Source: Mycobacterium sp. 1100029.7
GTDB taxonomy: Bacteria; Actinomycetota; Actinomycetes; Mycobacteriales; Mycobacteriaceae
NCBI RefSeq assembly: GCF_001665235.1
Contig: NZ_LZSC01000021.1
Span: 62,001 to 126,000 of the forward strand
Length of the DNA stretch: 64,000 bases
Direction of reading: 5' to 3'
Shown: positions 8,522 through 18,257 of the stretch, in pieces
How positions within the stretch are numbered: the stretch's first letter is position 1
Layout of the letters: each line of letters opens with the position of its first letter
Translations under genes and position numbers: made by a program
The notes under the pieces: model-generated
The model's database searches: none
Seen by the model: the letters and a program-made list of their open reading frames with translations, nothing else
What the model was told of the DNA's origin: nothing

Positions 8522-9550
8522 ATGACCGCCCCCAACGAGGACGCCGAAGTGACACGCGGCGACCGCTTCATCAAGACCGCCGTGGAAATCCTGCGGGAGA
8601 CCGGTCGCACCGACTTCACCGTCCAAGAGGTCGTTGCCCGCTCCAAGACCTCGCTGCGGGCCTTCTACCAGCATTTCAGCAGCAAAGACGAGTTGCTGCT
8701 GGCGCTGTTCGACCGAACGATTTCGCAGTCTGTGCTGGCTTGGCGAACCGAGACCGAGGGCCTGGACAGCACGGCCGCGCTCAAGCTGTTGATCGACCGC
8801 ATCAGCCAACAACCGGAATCCAGCACGCAGGACAGCCTCAATCGGGCCTTGGGACTCTATAACCACCATCTGGCCGAGACCCGTCCGCGCGAATACGCCC
8901 GCGTGCTTTCGCCATTACATCAATTGATTCGCGACATCGTGGGACAAGGCATTACCGAAGGCGTGTTCAATCCGGCACTCGACGTCGAAGCGTCGGCCGC
9001 GATCGCCATGCAGACGATGGTGGGCGCGCAACGGCTGCACTGGCTGGGCACCGAACTCAACGGAACGCCGGTCGACGCCGGGCAGCTGTATGAGTTCCTC
9101 AGCCGGGCGTTGGGCATCCGGGACACCGATGACGAAACCAGCCCGCCATCGCTGGCCGAATTGTTCGGCGCCATCGGCTTGCGCGCCGGTTCCCGGAACG
9201 GCGAGTTCGCGATGACGCTGCCGGTAAGTCCGCACGTGGTCAACACTTCCGGCGCATTGCAGGGCGGATTGATCGCCACCCTCGTCGACGTCGCGGGCGG
9301 ACAGTTCGGGCTGGATTTCCTGGAGCCGGGGACGACCATGACGACCGCCGATCTGTTCGTCCGGTACCTGCGGCCGATCCGGCAGGGTGCCGCGCTGGCG
9401 GTGCCCCGGATGCTGCGCGCCGGCCGGCGGGCGATGGTCATGCAGATCGACATCTACGGCGACGCCGACGACGAAGTCGCCGCCACCGCGACGGTCAACT
9501 TCGCCATCATCAACGGCGCGACACCCAAGGGTCTACGGGCCGACACCTAA
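8522..9550 (+). CDS. TetR-family regulator fused to a hotdog (PaaI-like thioesterase) domain
   Basis: 342 residues in two parts. Residues 10-60 form a TetR helix-turn-helix (FTVQEVVARSKTSLRAFYQHFSSKDELLL), followed by a TetR ligand-domain-like helical region to about 200. Residues 215-335 form a hotdog domain: HVVNTSGALQGGLIATLVD, then LFVRYLRPIRQG and ATATVNFAIIN, as in PaaI-type acyl-CoA thioesterases. The sequence is continuous with no frameshift. A hotdog domain on a repressor recalls FapR, which uses this fold to sense malonyl-CoA, so the protein may sense or hydrolyse an acyl-CoA; this is inference. The 25-bp palindrome at 9573, before the amidohydrolase gene, is its likely operator. 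Confidence 0.85.
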   Translation: MTAPNEDAEVTRGDRFIKTAVEILRETGRTDFTVQEVVARSKTSLRAFYQHFSSKDELLLALFDRTISQSVLAWRTETEGLDSTAALKLLIDRISQQPESSTQDSLNRALGLYNHHLAETRPREYARVLSPLHQLIRDIVGQGITEGVFNPALDVEASAAIAMQTMVGAQRLHWLGTELNGTPVDAGQLYEFLSRALGIRDTDDETSPPSLAELFGAIGLRAGSRNGEFAMTLPVSPHVVNTSGALQGGLIATLVDVAGGQFGLDFLEPGTTMTTADLFVRYLRPIRQGAALAVPRMLRAGRRAMVMQIDIYGDADDEVAATATVNFAIINGATPKGLRADT

Positions 9551-9572
9551 AGCCGGTGCACCGGCTGACGCC

Positions 9573-9597
9573 TAAGTGGTAACGTCGTTACCACTTA
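9573..9597. promoter_or_regulatory. Perfect 25-bp palindromic operator
   Basis: Two 12-base arms, TAAGTGGTAACG and CGTTACCACTTA, are exact inverted repeats around one central T. It is AT-balanced and lacks a T-run, so it is an operator rather than a terminator. It sits 22 bp after the TetR-hotdog gene and 29 bp before the amidohydrolase ATG. A half-site GGTAAC also occurs at 8466-8471 upstream of the regulator. Binding by the TetR-hotdog protein is inference. Confidence 0.75.
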
Positions 9598-9626
9598 CCG
9601 AGAATCCAGCCCTCAAGGAGATCGCC

Positions 9627-10832
9627 ATGCCGTCTCGCGAGCTTCCGTTCCCCGTATTCGACGCGGACAACCACATGTACGAGCCGCAGGAGGCGCTGAC
9701 CAAGTTCCTCCCGGAGAAACGTAAGAACGTCATCGACTACGTCCAGGTGCGCGGACGCACCAAGATCGTGGTTCGCGGCCACATCAGCGACTACATCCCC
9801 AACCCGACGTTCGAGGTGGTGGCCCGGCCGGGCGCTCAGGAGGACTACTTCCGCAACGGCTCACAGGGCAAGAGCTATCGGGAAATCCTCGGTGAGCCGA
9901 TGAAGGCCATTCCCGCCTTCCGCGAACCGGGCGCGCGGCTCGAGGTGATGGACGAGCTGGGCATCGACTACGCGCTGATGTTCCCGACGCTGGCCAGCCT
10001 GGTCGAAGAGCGCATGAAGGACGACCCGGAGATGACCCACGACGTGATCCACGCGCTCAACGAGTGGATGTACGAGCAGTGGTCGTTCAACTACTCCGAC
10101 CGCATCTTCGCCACCCCGGTGATCACCCTGCCGATCGTCGACCGGGCGCTCGAAGAGCTGGAATGGTGCCTGGAGCGTGGCGCCCGGACCGTCCTGGTCC
10201 GCCCGGCGCCGGTGCCCGGCTACCGCGGCAGCCGCTCGTTCGGCCTCGAAGAGTTCGACCCGTTCTGGCAGGCGTGCGTTCGCGCCGAGATTCCCGTCTC
10301 GATGCACGCATCGGACAGCGGTTACTCCGAGCTGCTCAACATCTGGGAGCCAGGCGACGAGTTCCTGCCCTTCAAGCCGACCGCATTCCGCAGCCTGGCG
10401 ATGGGTCACCGGCCGATCGAGGACGCATTCGGCGCGCTGATCTGCCACGGCGCGCTGACTCGCAACCCGGACCTGCGGGTGCTATCCATCGAGAACGGCG
10501 CCGACTGGGTGCCGAGCCTGTTCAGGGGCCTGAAAGGCGTCTACAAGAAGATGCCGCAGGCGTTTAGCGAGGACCCGATCGAGACGTTCAAGCGCTGCGT
10601 CTACGTCAGCCCGTTCTGGGAGGACCGGTTCACCGAGATCGTCAACATGGTCGGCACGGACCGCGTCGTCTTCGGATCCGACTGGCCGCACCCCGAAGGC
10701 CTGAAAGACCCGATCAGCTTCGTCGACGAGCTGGCCGACTTCAGCGACGAGGACAAGGCAAAGATCATGGGCGGCAACCTGATGCAGCTCATGAAGGTCT
10801 CGAAGCCGGCCAAGAAGCCGGTCTCTGCCTGA
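9627..10832 (+). CDS. Amidohydrolase-2 family metal-dependent hydrolase
   Basis: 401 residues, a TIM-barrel of the amidohydrolase-2 (ACMSD-like) family. The N-terminal metal motif is FDADNHMYEP; VSMHASDSG provides the mid-barrel His; VFGSDWPHPEG carries the active-site Asp. Family members decarboxylate or hydrolyse ring-derived acids. Start at ATG 9627 follows AAGGAG at 9615-9620. It resembles the amidohydrolase at 53969 closely (shared VLVRPAPVPG and SDSGY segments), pointing to paralogues for similar substrates. It is downstream of the 25-bp palindrome, so probably under the TetR-hotdog regulator rather than the window-wide operator. Confidence 0.87.
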   Translation: MPSRELPFPVFDADNHMYEPQEALTKFLPEKRKNVIDYVQVRGRTKIVVRGHISDYIPNPTFEVVARPGAQEDYFRNGSQGKSYREILGEPMKAIPAFREPGARLEVMDELGIDYALMFPTLASLVEERMKDDPEMTHDVIHALNEWMYEQWSFNYSDRIFATPVITLPIVDRALEELEWCLERGARTVLVRPAPVPGYRGSRSFGLEEFDPFWQACVRAEIPVSMHASDSGYSELLNIWEPGDEFLPFKPTAFRSLAMGHRPIEDAFGALICHGALTRNPDLRVLSIENGADWVPSLFRGLKGVYKKMPQAFSEDPIETFKRCVYVSPFWEDRFTEIVNMVGTDRVVFGSDWPHPEGLKDPISFVDELADFSDEDKAKIMGGNLMQLMKVSKPAKKPVSA

Positions 10833-10840
10833 TTCGGCTT

Positions 10841-10906
10841 TACCGGAGGGCAGGGCTATAGACGCGGCCTCACGCGGTGCTATAGAAATGAGACTTCCCT
10901 CCGGTA
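10841..10906. repeat. Long-loop inverted repeat with internal direct repeat before rsfA-like gene
   Basis: TACCGGAGGG (10841-10850) and CCCTCCGGTA (10897-10906) are exact 10-base inverted repeats with a 46-base loop. Inside the loop GCTATAGA occurs twice (10855-10862 and 10879-10886), 24 bp apart in the same orientation. The element fills the gap between the amidohydrolase and the anti-anti-sigma gene at 10940; it could be a terminator-like structure or a regulator target. Confidence 0.45.
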
Positions 10907-10939
10907 GGCCTCGCTGACGCGGCCGGTTAGGAGCACCCG

Positions 10940-11371
10940 ATGAACCTGGCTCCGGTCGAATCATCAGTCACCCGAGTGGCGCTGAGCGCGCGGCTCGTCT
11001 CCGAGCTCGGCGATCCACACAGCACCTTGCGGGCAGTGACCCAGCGCAGCGGTCCGGTGGTGATCGTCCGGGCCGGTGGCGAGGTCGATGCCGTCAACGA
11101 GCACACCTGGCGGCAGTTGATCGAGGAGGCGGCCGCGGTCGCCACCCCGCCCGGACCGTTCATCGTCGACATCAATGGGCTGGATTTCATGGGGTGTTGT
11201 GCCTTCGCCGTGCTGGCCGCCGAATCGGAGCGTTGCCGCGATCGTGGTGTCGCATTACGAGTGGTCAGCTGCGATCCCGGCGTCGCGAGGGTCATCCACG
11301 CCTGCAATCTGAGCAGCGTGTTGCCGCTGCATCCGACCATCGAAACCGCACTGGCCACGACGACGGCATGA
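10940..11371 (+). CDS. rsfA: STAS-domain anti-anti-sigma factor, RsfA-like
   Basis: 143 residues with one STAS domain: VIVRAGGEVDAVNEHTW, then FIVDINGLDFMGCCAFAVL, the loop that in SpoIIAA carries the phosphorylated Ser (DSSG). Here the loop reads GCCAF, with Cys in place of Ser, so ordinary Ser phosphorylation is impossible. M. tuberculosis RsfA (Rv1365c), an antagonist of a SigF anti-sigma factor reported to respond to redox state through cysteines, sits next to Rv1364c; the same order and orientation occur here with the gene at 11545. GTTAGGAG at 10927-10932 is the ribosome site. The symbol rests on this synteny and on domain content. Confidence 0.72.
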   Translation: MNLAPVESSVTRVALSARLVSELGDPHSTLRAVTQRSGPVVIVRAGGEVDAVNEHTWRQLIEEAAAVATPPGPFIVDINGLDFMGCCAFAVLAAESERCRDRGVALRVVSCDPGVARVIHACNLSSVLPLHPTIETALATTTA

Positions 11372-11448
11372 CTGTGACCTCGTGCTTCTTGGCAAGCGCG
11401 GGCCCCGTTGTCAAAATGATGCACAGGACACCGTTGGAGCATTGCTAA

Positions 11449-13503
<2,055 letters not shown>

Positions 13504-14736
13504 CTAGCGCTGGCCGTGCCGCACCTGATTGAACGGCACCCCGCGGTCGGCGGCGTACTCGCGCGGGAAGCCGAGCACCCGCTCCCCGATCACGTTGCGC
13601 GCCATCTCCGTGGTGCCACCACCGATGGCCACGCTCTGGCGCACCAGATAGCGCAGCCCGGTCTCCAGGCCGTCGCCTGCCTCCCCGACCACGCCGGCTG
13701 CTCCGGCGATCGCCATCGCGGTGTCGACCTCCGTCGTCACCGTCTCGGCGTGGAACAGCCGAATCAGCGTGCCGGCCGCCGGTGGCAGCAACCCGTCCCG
13801 GACATTGCGGTACACGTGATCGATCAACTGCTCGGCAACCGCGCGATGCACCAGCCCCCGGCCTGCGGTCTCCCGCGCGCGTTCGCTGTCGGCCTGTCCC
13901 GTCTTCTCTAGAAGACCAACGTAGTCAACGGGATTCGCGTTGCCGCCCTCGCTGCCGCTGCCGCTGGCGAACTCCGAGCCTTGTCCGACGGCCCGACGCT
14001 CGTGATAGAGCTGACATGACGCCACCGCCCAGCCACCGTTGACCTCCCCCACCACCGCATCGTCGCCGACATCCACACCGTCGAGGAACTCTTCACAGAA
14101 TTCGGTGGATCCGCTGAGCATCGTGATGTGGCGCAACGTGATTCCCGGATGATGGATGGGCACCAGGAACATCGTCAGGCCTTCGTGCTTGGGCACATCC
14201 CAATCGGTACGCGCCAGGCACAATCCGTAATCGGCGGCGAACGCGCTGGTGCTCCAGGTCTTGGCACCGTTGAGTATCCAGCGGTCGCCGCGCCGTTCGG
14301 CGCGCGTGATGACCCCGGCCAGGTCCGAGCCGCCGCTGGGTTCGCTGAGCAGCTGTACCAGCACCTCGTCGCCGCGCAACGCCGCCGCGATGTGTTGCTT
14401 TTTCTGCTCCTCGGTGCCGGTGTCGAGCAGCGTGGCGCAGCAGATCGTGAAGGTCGGGATGTTGAGGATCAATGGCATTTCGTAGCGCAGCGACTCGTCG
14501 TCGAACGCTTTCTGGTAGGCGTAATCCAGGCCGAGGCCACCGTACTCGCGGGGAAAGCAGATGCCGGCGAATCCGCCTTCGTAGAGCCGTCTTTGGAGTT
14601 CCCGGGCCCGTTTCCAAGCGTCCTCGTCGTCGCGGGGCGCGGGCGGCGGCGACTCGGGGTCGATCGGCGGCATGTTGTCCGCCAGCCACGCCCTGGCGCG
14701 GGCGGCGAACTCGGCTATCGATTCCGTCGGCGTCAT
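13504..14736 (-). CDS. Acyl-CoA dehydrogenase, catalytic-type subunit
   Basis: 410 residues. Contains LLSEPSGGSD and KTWSTSAFAADYG in the beta domain, QLYHERRAVGQG with the alternative base Glu, and IGGGTTEMARNVIGERVLG at the C-terminus, with Gly at the MCAD Glu position. A low-complexity stretch of Gly and Ser (SGSGSEGGN) interrupts the region after YHER, which is unusual. The ATG overlaps the stop of the upstream ACAD-like gene by 4 bases. The two probably form one heteromeric enzyme; their promoter region carries the operator at 15930-15948. Confidence 0.88.
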   Translation of the reverse strand: MTPTESIAEFAARARAWLADNMPPIDPESPPPAPRDDEDAWKRARELQRRLYEGGFAGICFPREYGGLGLDYAYQKAFDDESLRYEMPLILNIPTFTICCATLLDTGTEEQKKQHIAAALRGDEVLVQLLSEPSGGSDLAGVITRAERRGDRWILNGAKTWSTSAFAADYGLCLARTDWDVPKHEGLTMFLVPIHHPGITLRHITMLSGSTEFCEEFLDGVDVGDDAVVGEVNGGWAVASCQLYHERRAVGQGSEFASGSGSEGGNANPVDYVGLLEKTGQADSERARETAGRGLVHRAVAEQLIDHVYRNVRDGLLPPAAGTLIRLFHAETVTTEVDTAMAIAGAAGVVGEAGDGLETGLRYLVRQSVAIGGGTTEMARNVIGERVLGFPREYAADRGVPFNQVRHGQR

Positions 14737-15905
14737 CTGGTCGCGCCCGCGGATGCAGTCCGGCCGGCTCGCTCCGCGTCGTACACCCGCAAGTTGTGCT
14801 CCTCCGGCGTGCCGAACAGGGAGCGGTACAACGTGACTCGCCTCAGGTACAGGTGCAGGTCGTGTTCCCAGGTGACGCCGATTCCGCCGTGCATCTGTAC
14901 GCAGCCCTGGACGATGCGCCCGGCCATCTCGCCGACGTACGACTTGGCGATACTGGCCGACAATCCCGCCGACGGTGACCGGTCGGCGACGGCGGCAACC
15001 GCGGCGGCCGTGGTGGCACGGCACGCCTCCAGCCACAACTTCATGTCGGCAAAGCCATGCTTGAGCGCTTGATAGGAGGCCAGCGGCCGGCCGAAGGTGT
15101 GCCGGTCCAAGGCCCATTGGACGGTGAAGTCGAACACCGTCTGCAAGACGCCGACCACCTCGGCGCACTGCAGCACCTGAGCGATTTGGCTCTGACGGTC
15201 GATCAGCGCGGCGGTCTCGGCGGCGCTGCCGACCGCGGCGGAGGAGTCCACGACCACCCCGTCGAAGTGCACTCGTGCGTATTGCTTGACCAGGTCGACC
15301 GATTGCTGGGGCTCGATTCGAACACCCGGTGCGTCCGCCGGGACCAGGAACTGACGGATGTCGTCAACGTTGGGGCCGCACCGCGCTACTACCAATACCA
15401 GGTGGCTCTGGGCGCCGGCCTCGACGCGATCCTTGGTGCCGTCCAGGCGATAGCCGGCGTCGGTCCGGGTGGCCGTCACCGACGGGTCCAGCGGCGCCCA
15501 CCCGCGGCCCGGCTCCGAAACCGCCCAGGACGCCACGGCCGCGCCGGAGATCAAAGACTCGATGGCGGCGGCATGCGCTGGTGCGTCGGTGGATTCCGCG
15601 AGAGCGGTGAGCACGACGCTGACCGGATACAGCGGTCCGGGCGCGACGGTCTTGCCGAGTTGTTCGGCGACCATGGCCAGATCCGCGACGCCGTTCTCCG
15701 AGACGCTGCCACCGCCCAACTCCTCGGGAACCAGCAATGCGGTCCAGCCGAGCTCCGCGGCACGCTGCCACCACACCGGGTCGAAGGACAGTCCCGACGC
15801 GTGCAGTTCGCGCACGCGGCGCAGCGGCGCTTCCTTCTGCAGAAAGGCCTGGGTGGTCGAGGCGAAAAGCGCCAGTTCCGGAGAATCGGCGACGGTCGGA
15901 ATCAC
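14733..15905 (-). CDS. Acyl-CoA dehydrogenase family protein, partner-type subunit
   Basis: 390 residues. The C-terminal half has ALDRHTFGRPLASYQALKH (FAD-contact Arg) and CVQMHGGIGVTWEHDLHLY; the beta domain has WAVSEPGRGWAPLD, a degenerate SEP motif, and no base Glu is evident. It is the first gene of a two-gene ACAD operon. The start is uncertain: I use GTG at 15903-15905 (VIPTVADSP), the only plausible in-frame start before the upstream gene; no strong ribosome site is visible. The operator copy TACCGTA-N5-TACCGGA ends 24 bp upstream. Confidence 0.82.
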   Translation of the reverse strand: MIPTVADSPELALFASTTQAFLQKEAPLRRVRELHASGLSFDPVWWQRAAELGWTALLVPEELGGGSVSENGVADLAMVAEQLGKTVAPGPLYPVSVVLTALAESTDAPAHAAAIESLISGAAVASWAVSEPGRGWAPLDPSVTATRTDAGYRLDGTKDRVEAGAQSHLVLVVARCGPNVDDIRQFLVPADAPGVRIEPQQSVDLVKQYARVHFDGVVVDSSAAVGSAAETAALIDRQSQIAQVLQCAEVVGVLQTVFDFTVQWALDRHTFGRPLASYQALKHGFADMKLWLEACRATTAAAVAAVADRSPSAGLSASIAKSYVGEMAGRIVQGCVQMHGGIGVTWEHDLHLYLRRVTLYRSLFGTPEEHNLRVYDAERAGRTASAGATR

Positions 15906-15929
15906 GATCTCGATGTTAGCAACGGGCGA

Positions 15930-15948
15930 TACCGTAAGAGGTACCGGA
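15930..15948. promoter_or_regulatory. Copy of the TACnGTA-N5-TACnGTA operator
   Basis: TACCGTA-AGAGG-TACCGGA matches 11 of 12 fixed positions. It lies 24 bp upstream of the ACAD pair (minus strand), in the 68-bp gap after the alpha/beta-hydrolase gene. Confidence 0.65.
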
Positions 15949-15973
15949 GTCCGATCGATAAGCCGGTGAGCTG

Positions 15974-16939
15974 CTACATCGCGAATACGCGACGCACCGA
16001 CTGCGCGTGCAGCGCCCGATTCTCCTGCGACACAACCCATTCCGGCACCATAGCGTCGAAGCCGTTGAATGTCGCTGCAATAACGTGCAATTCGGTATGG
16101 ACGAAGGCGTGCAGCAGCCGGTTGGCATAGTCGATGGCCTCGTCGCGGCACGGGTCGATCTCCGAACAGCTGATGAAAGTGGGCGGCAGCCCTTCCAGGT
16201 TCGCCCGGTGCGCCGGGACATGCTGACCGCTGGCGCTGTCGTTGCCGAGGTAGTGGCCCCACGCCCGGCTCACCGCGGGACCGTTGAGCCCGGGCGTGCG
16301 CTGGAATTCGCGCCGCGACGGCGTGGCATCGCTGTCGAGCATCGGCTGGTGCAGGATCTGCATCCGGATCTGCGGCCCTTCGTTGTCGAACATGCGCTGG
16401 GCCAGGCCCGCGACCAGGGCGGCACCGGCATCGCGGCCCATTACCGCGATCCGGCTCGGATCCACGTCCAGCTCGGTGCAGTTCCGGATGGCGTAGTAAA
16501 AGCCCGCCTCCACATCGTCGAGCGCTGCCGGACACGGATTTTCCGGCGCCAGCCGATAGTCCACCGACACCACCAGGCAGCCACCCTCGCGAGCCAGCTG
16601 GACGCACTGGGCGTGATCGGTGTCGAGGTTGCCGGTGACGAATCCGCCGCCGTGCGCGTACAGCAGCAGGGGCGCACCCGAACCGCCGTCGATGGCGCCG
16701 CGGTAGAAACGCAGCTCCAGCTGCTGGCCACCCGGACCGGAGATCGACCGCGATTCGACGGCCACGCCGTCGGTGCCGACCGCAGCGGCACGCTCGGCAG
16801 CCAGCCGGTTCGCGTGTTCGCGTTCGGCGGCCAGTGTCTCGGCACGGAATTCGACGATGCCCAGCTCACTCGCGGCGTCGCGCAGCACCGGATCGAGGCG
16901 GTTAATACCTTGCGGACGGGTGAGATCCGTTTGCGTCAT
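15974..16939 (-). CDS. Alpha/beta hydrolase-3 family (HSL/Lip-like) protein lacking catalytic Ser and His
   Basis: 321 residues with the hormone-sensitive-lipase fold: the oxyanion-hole motif YAHGGGFVTGN, VDYRLAPENPCPAALDDV, and CSEIDPCRDEAIDYANRLL with the acid residue. The nucleophile elbow, normally GDSAG, reads GRDAG, so Ser is replaced by Asp; the C-terminal HGF motif is NGFDAM, so His is replaced by Asn. Both substitutions are clear in the DNA without frame disruption. An esterase mechanism is therefore not expected; it may bind a ligand or have another role. ATG 16939 is preceded by GGAAG at a good distance; a TTG three codons upstream is possible. Confidence 0.85.
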   Translation of the reverse strand: MTQTDLTRPQGINRLDPVLRDAASELGIVEFRAETLAAEREHANRLAAERAAAVGTDGVAVESRSISGPGGQQLELRFYRGAIDGGSGAPLLLYAHGGGFVTGNLDTDHAQCVQLAREGGCLVVSVDYRLAPENPCPAALDDVEAGFYYAIRNCTELDVDPSRIAVMGRDAGAALVAGLAQRMFDNEGPQIRMQILHQPMLDSDATPSRREFQRTPGLNGPAVSRAWGHYLGNDSASGQHVPAHRANLEGLPPTFISCSEIDPCRDEAIDYANRLLHAFVHTELHVIAATFNGFDAMVPEWVVSQENRALHAQSVRRVFAM

Positions 16940-17084
16940 ACCTCTCAACTTCCGGGCTCATCGGGCTGGCCAGTCATCCGAGCCTGGCAGCGCCACGTCG
17001 GAAACCCTCTTCAAGGTAGACCTGACCCGCCGCGACGCGGCACGCAGAGCCCCGCGTCGGGAGTTCAGCCCGGTATCGGGTGAC

Positions 17085-18257
17085 TCAACCCTGTGCGGTG
17101 CCGGCGACTTCCCGCTCGCCGGGAAGCGCCCTGACGGTCGCCGGCAGGCCGTACAGAGCCATCGCGTTGCCACGCATGATCCGCTCCCGCTGCTCGGCGG
17201 GGAACCGGTTGATCGCATACGTCGGCGAGTCATAGCTCCAGTGCGGGTAATCGGTGGAGAACATCAGGTTGCCGCCCAGATCCATCATTTCCAGGTACTC
17301 GCGGAACTCCACGGTGTCGGTGTCCTCCAGGGGCTGGGTGGTGAATCGGACGTGCTCGCGTACGTAGTCCGACGGGCGGCGGCGTACCTGTGGCAAGTCG
17401 CCGCGACGCGCTTCCCAGATCCGATCCATTCGCGACATCACCGGCATCGCCCACGTGAAGCCACCTTCGATGAACACCACCCGCAGGTCCGGGTGCCGGT
17501 CGAAGGCACCGTCGAACACCAGGCTCATCAGGTGCGACACATACAGCAGCGGCCAGGACGCGAAGAAGTCGTGCCAGTGCGCGGGGTTACCGACGGGATA
17601 CAGCGGGATCAGTTCGAACGGCGTCTGACCCATCAAGTGGGTAGACACCGGCAGTCCGTTGCGCGCGGCGGCTTCGTAGAGGGGATCGAAATGCGGGTTC
17701 CCGAAAGGGATTCCGCGGGTCTGCGGTGTCATCAGCACCTGAGCCATATAGGGATGACCCGCCCAGCGCTCGACTTCGCGTGCCGCCTGCTCCGGTGTCT
17801 GCGCGCTGACGCTGATCGACCCGCGCCACCGGCCGTGTGCGTTGTGCCTGTCCAGCCACACGTCGGCCAGCCAGTCGTTGTAGGTCGACTTCAGCACGTG
17901 TTCGGCCTGCGGCAGCTGGGCGTCGCACATCGGCTCGAGCGAGGCGATGCTGACGCCCGCGTCGACCAGCAGTTGTTTGGCGGCGTAGTCCGGGTCGCTG
18001 CCGGCCACCCCGCCGCCCGGCGGCCACGAGTCCATGCGCAACGACGACGTCTTGTACGAATCCGGGGTGTCGTAGAAATACCCCACCGGGCTCACCGCAT
18101 TTCCGGTCGGCCAGATCTTGTCCACCCACTCGGCCGGCGCGTACGACTTGAGCACGTCGGTCGACACCGGCAGCGGGTGCACGTCGGTGTCGACGATGGT
18201 GACCGCGATTTCGCCGTCCTGGCTGGCCGGGGAGTCGACTCGTTCGATGGTCGTCAT
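17085..18257 (-). CDS. Amidohydrolase-2 family protein, intact active site
   Basis: 390 residues. The N-terminal metal motif IVDTDVHPLP, the barrel motif VSTHLMGQTP, the segment VVFIEGGFTW, and the Asp-bearing MFSTDYPHWSYDSP are all present, so it should bind a metal and be active. Family chemistry is hydrolysis or non-oxidative decarboxylation; the substrate is unknown. It follows a second, degenerate amidohydrolase gene with a one-base stop/start overlap (TGATG) and a Rieske ferredoxin gene upstream, in one operon. Sequence similarity between the two amidohydrolases suggests duplication and perhaps a mixed oligomer. Confidence 0.87.
   Translation of the reverse strand: MTTIERVDSPASQDGEIAVTIVDTDVHPLPVSTDVLKSYAPAEWVDKIWPTGNAVSPVGYFYDTPDSYKTSSLRMDSWPPGGGVAGSDPDYAAKQLLVDAGVSIASLEPMCDAQLPQAEHVLKSTYNDWLADVWLDRHNAHGRWRGSISVSAQTPEQAAREVERWAGHPYMAQVLMTPQTRGIPFGNPHFDPLYEAAARNGLPVSTHLMGQTPFELIPLYPVGNPAHWHDFFASWPLLYVSHLMSLVFDGAFDRHPDLRVVFIEGGFTWAMPVMSRMDRIWEARRGDLPQVRRRPSDYVREHVRFTTQPLEDTDTVEFREYLEMMDLGGNLMFSTDYPHWSYDSPTYAINRFPAEQRERIMRGNAMALYGLPATVRALPGEREVAGTAQG

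Noticed and set aside
16940..17084. KstR-type AAC..GTT operator in the gap upstream of the HSL-like gene
   Set aside because: No match to the consensus; the stretch is GC-rich with no symmetrical element I could find.
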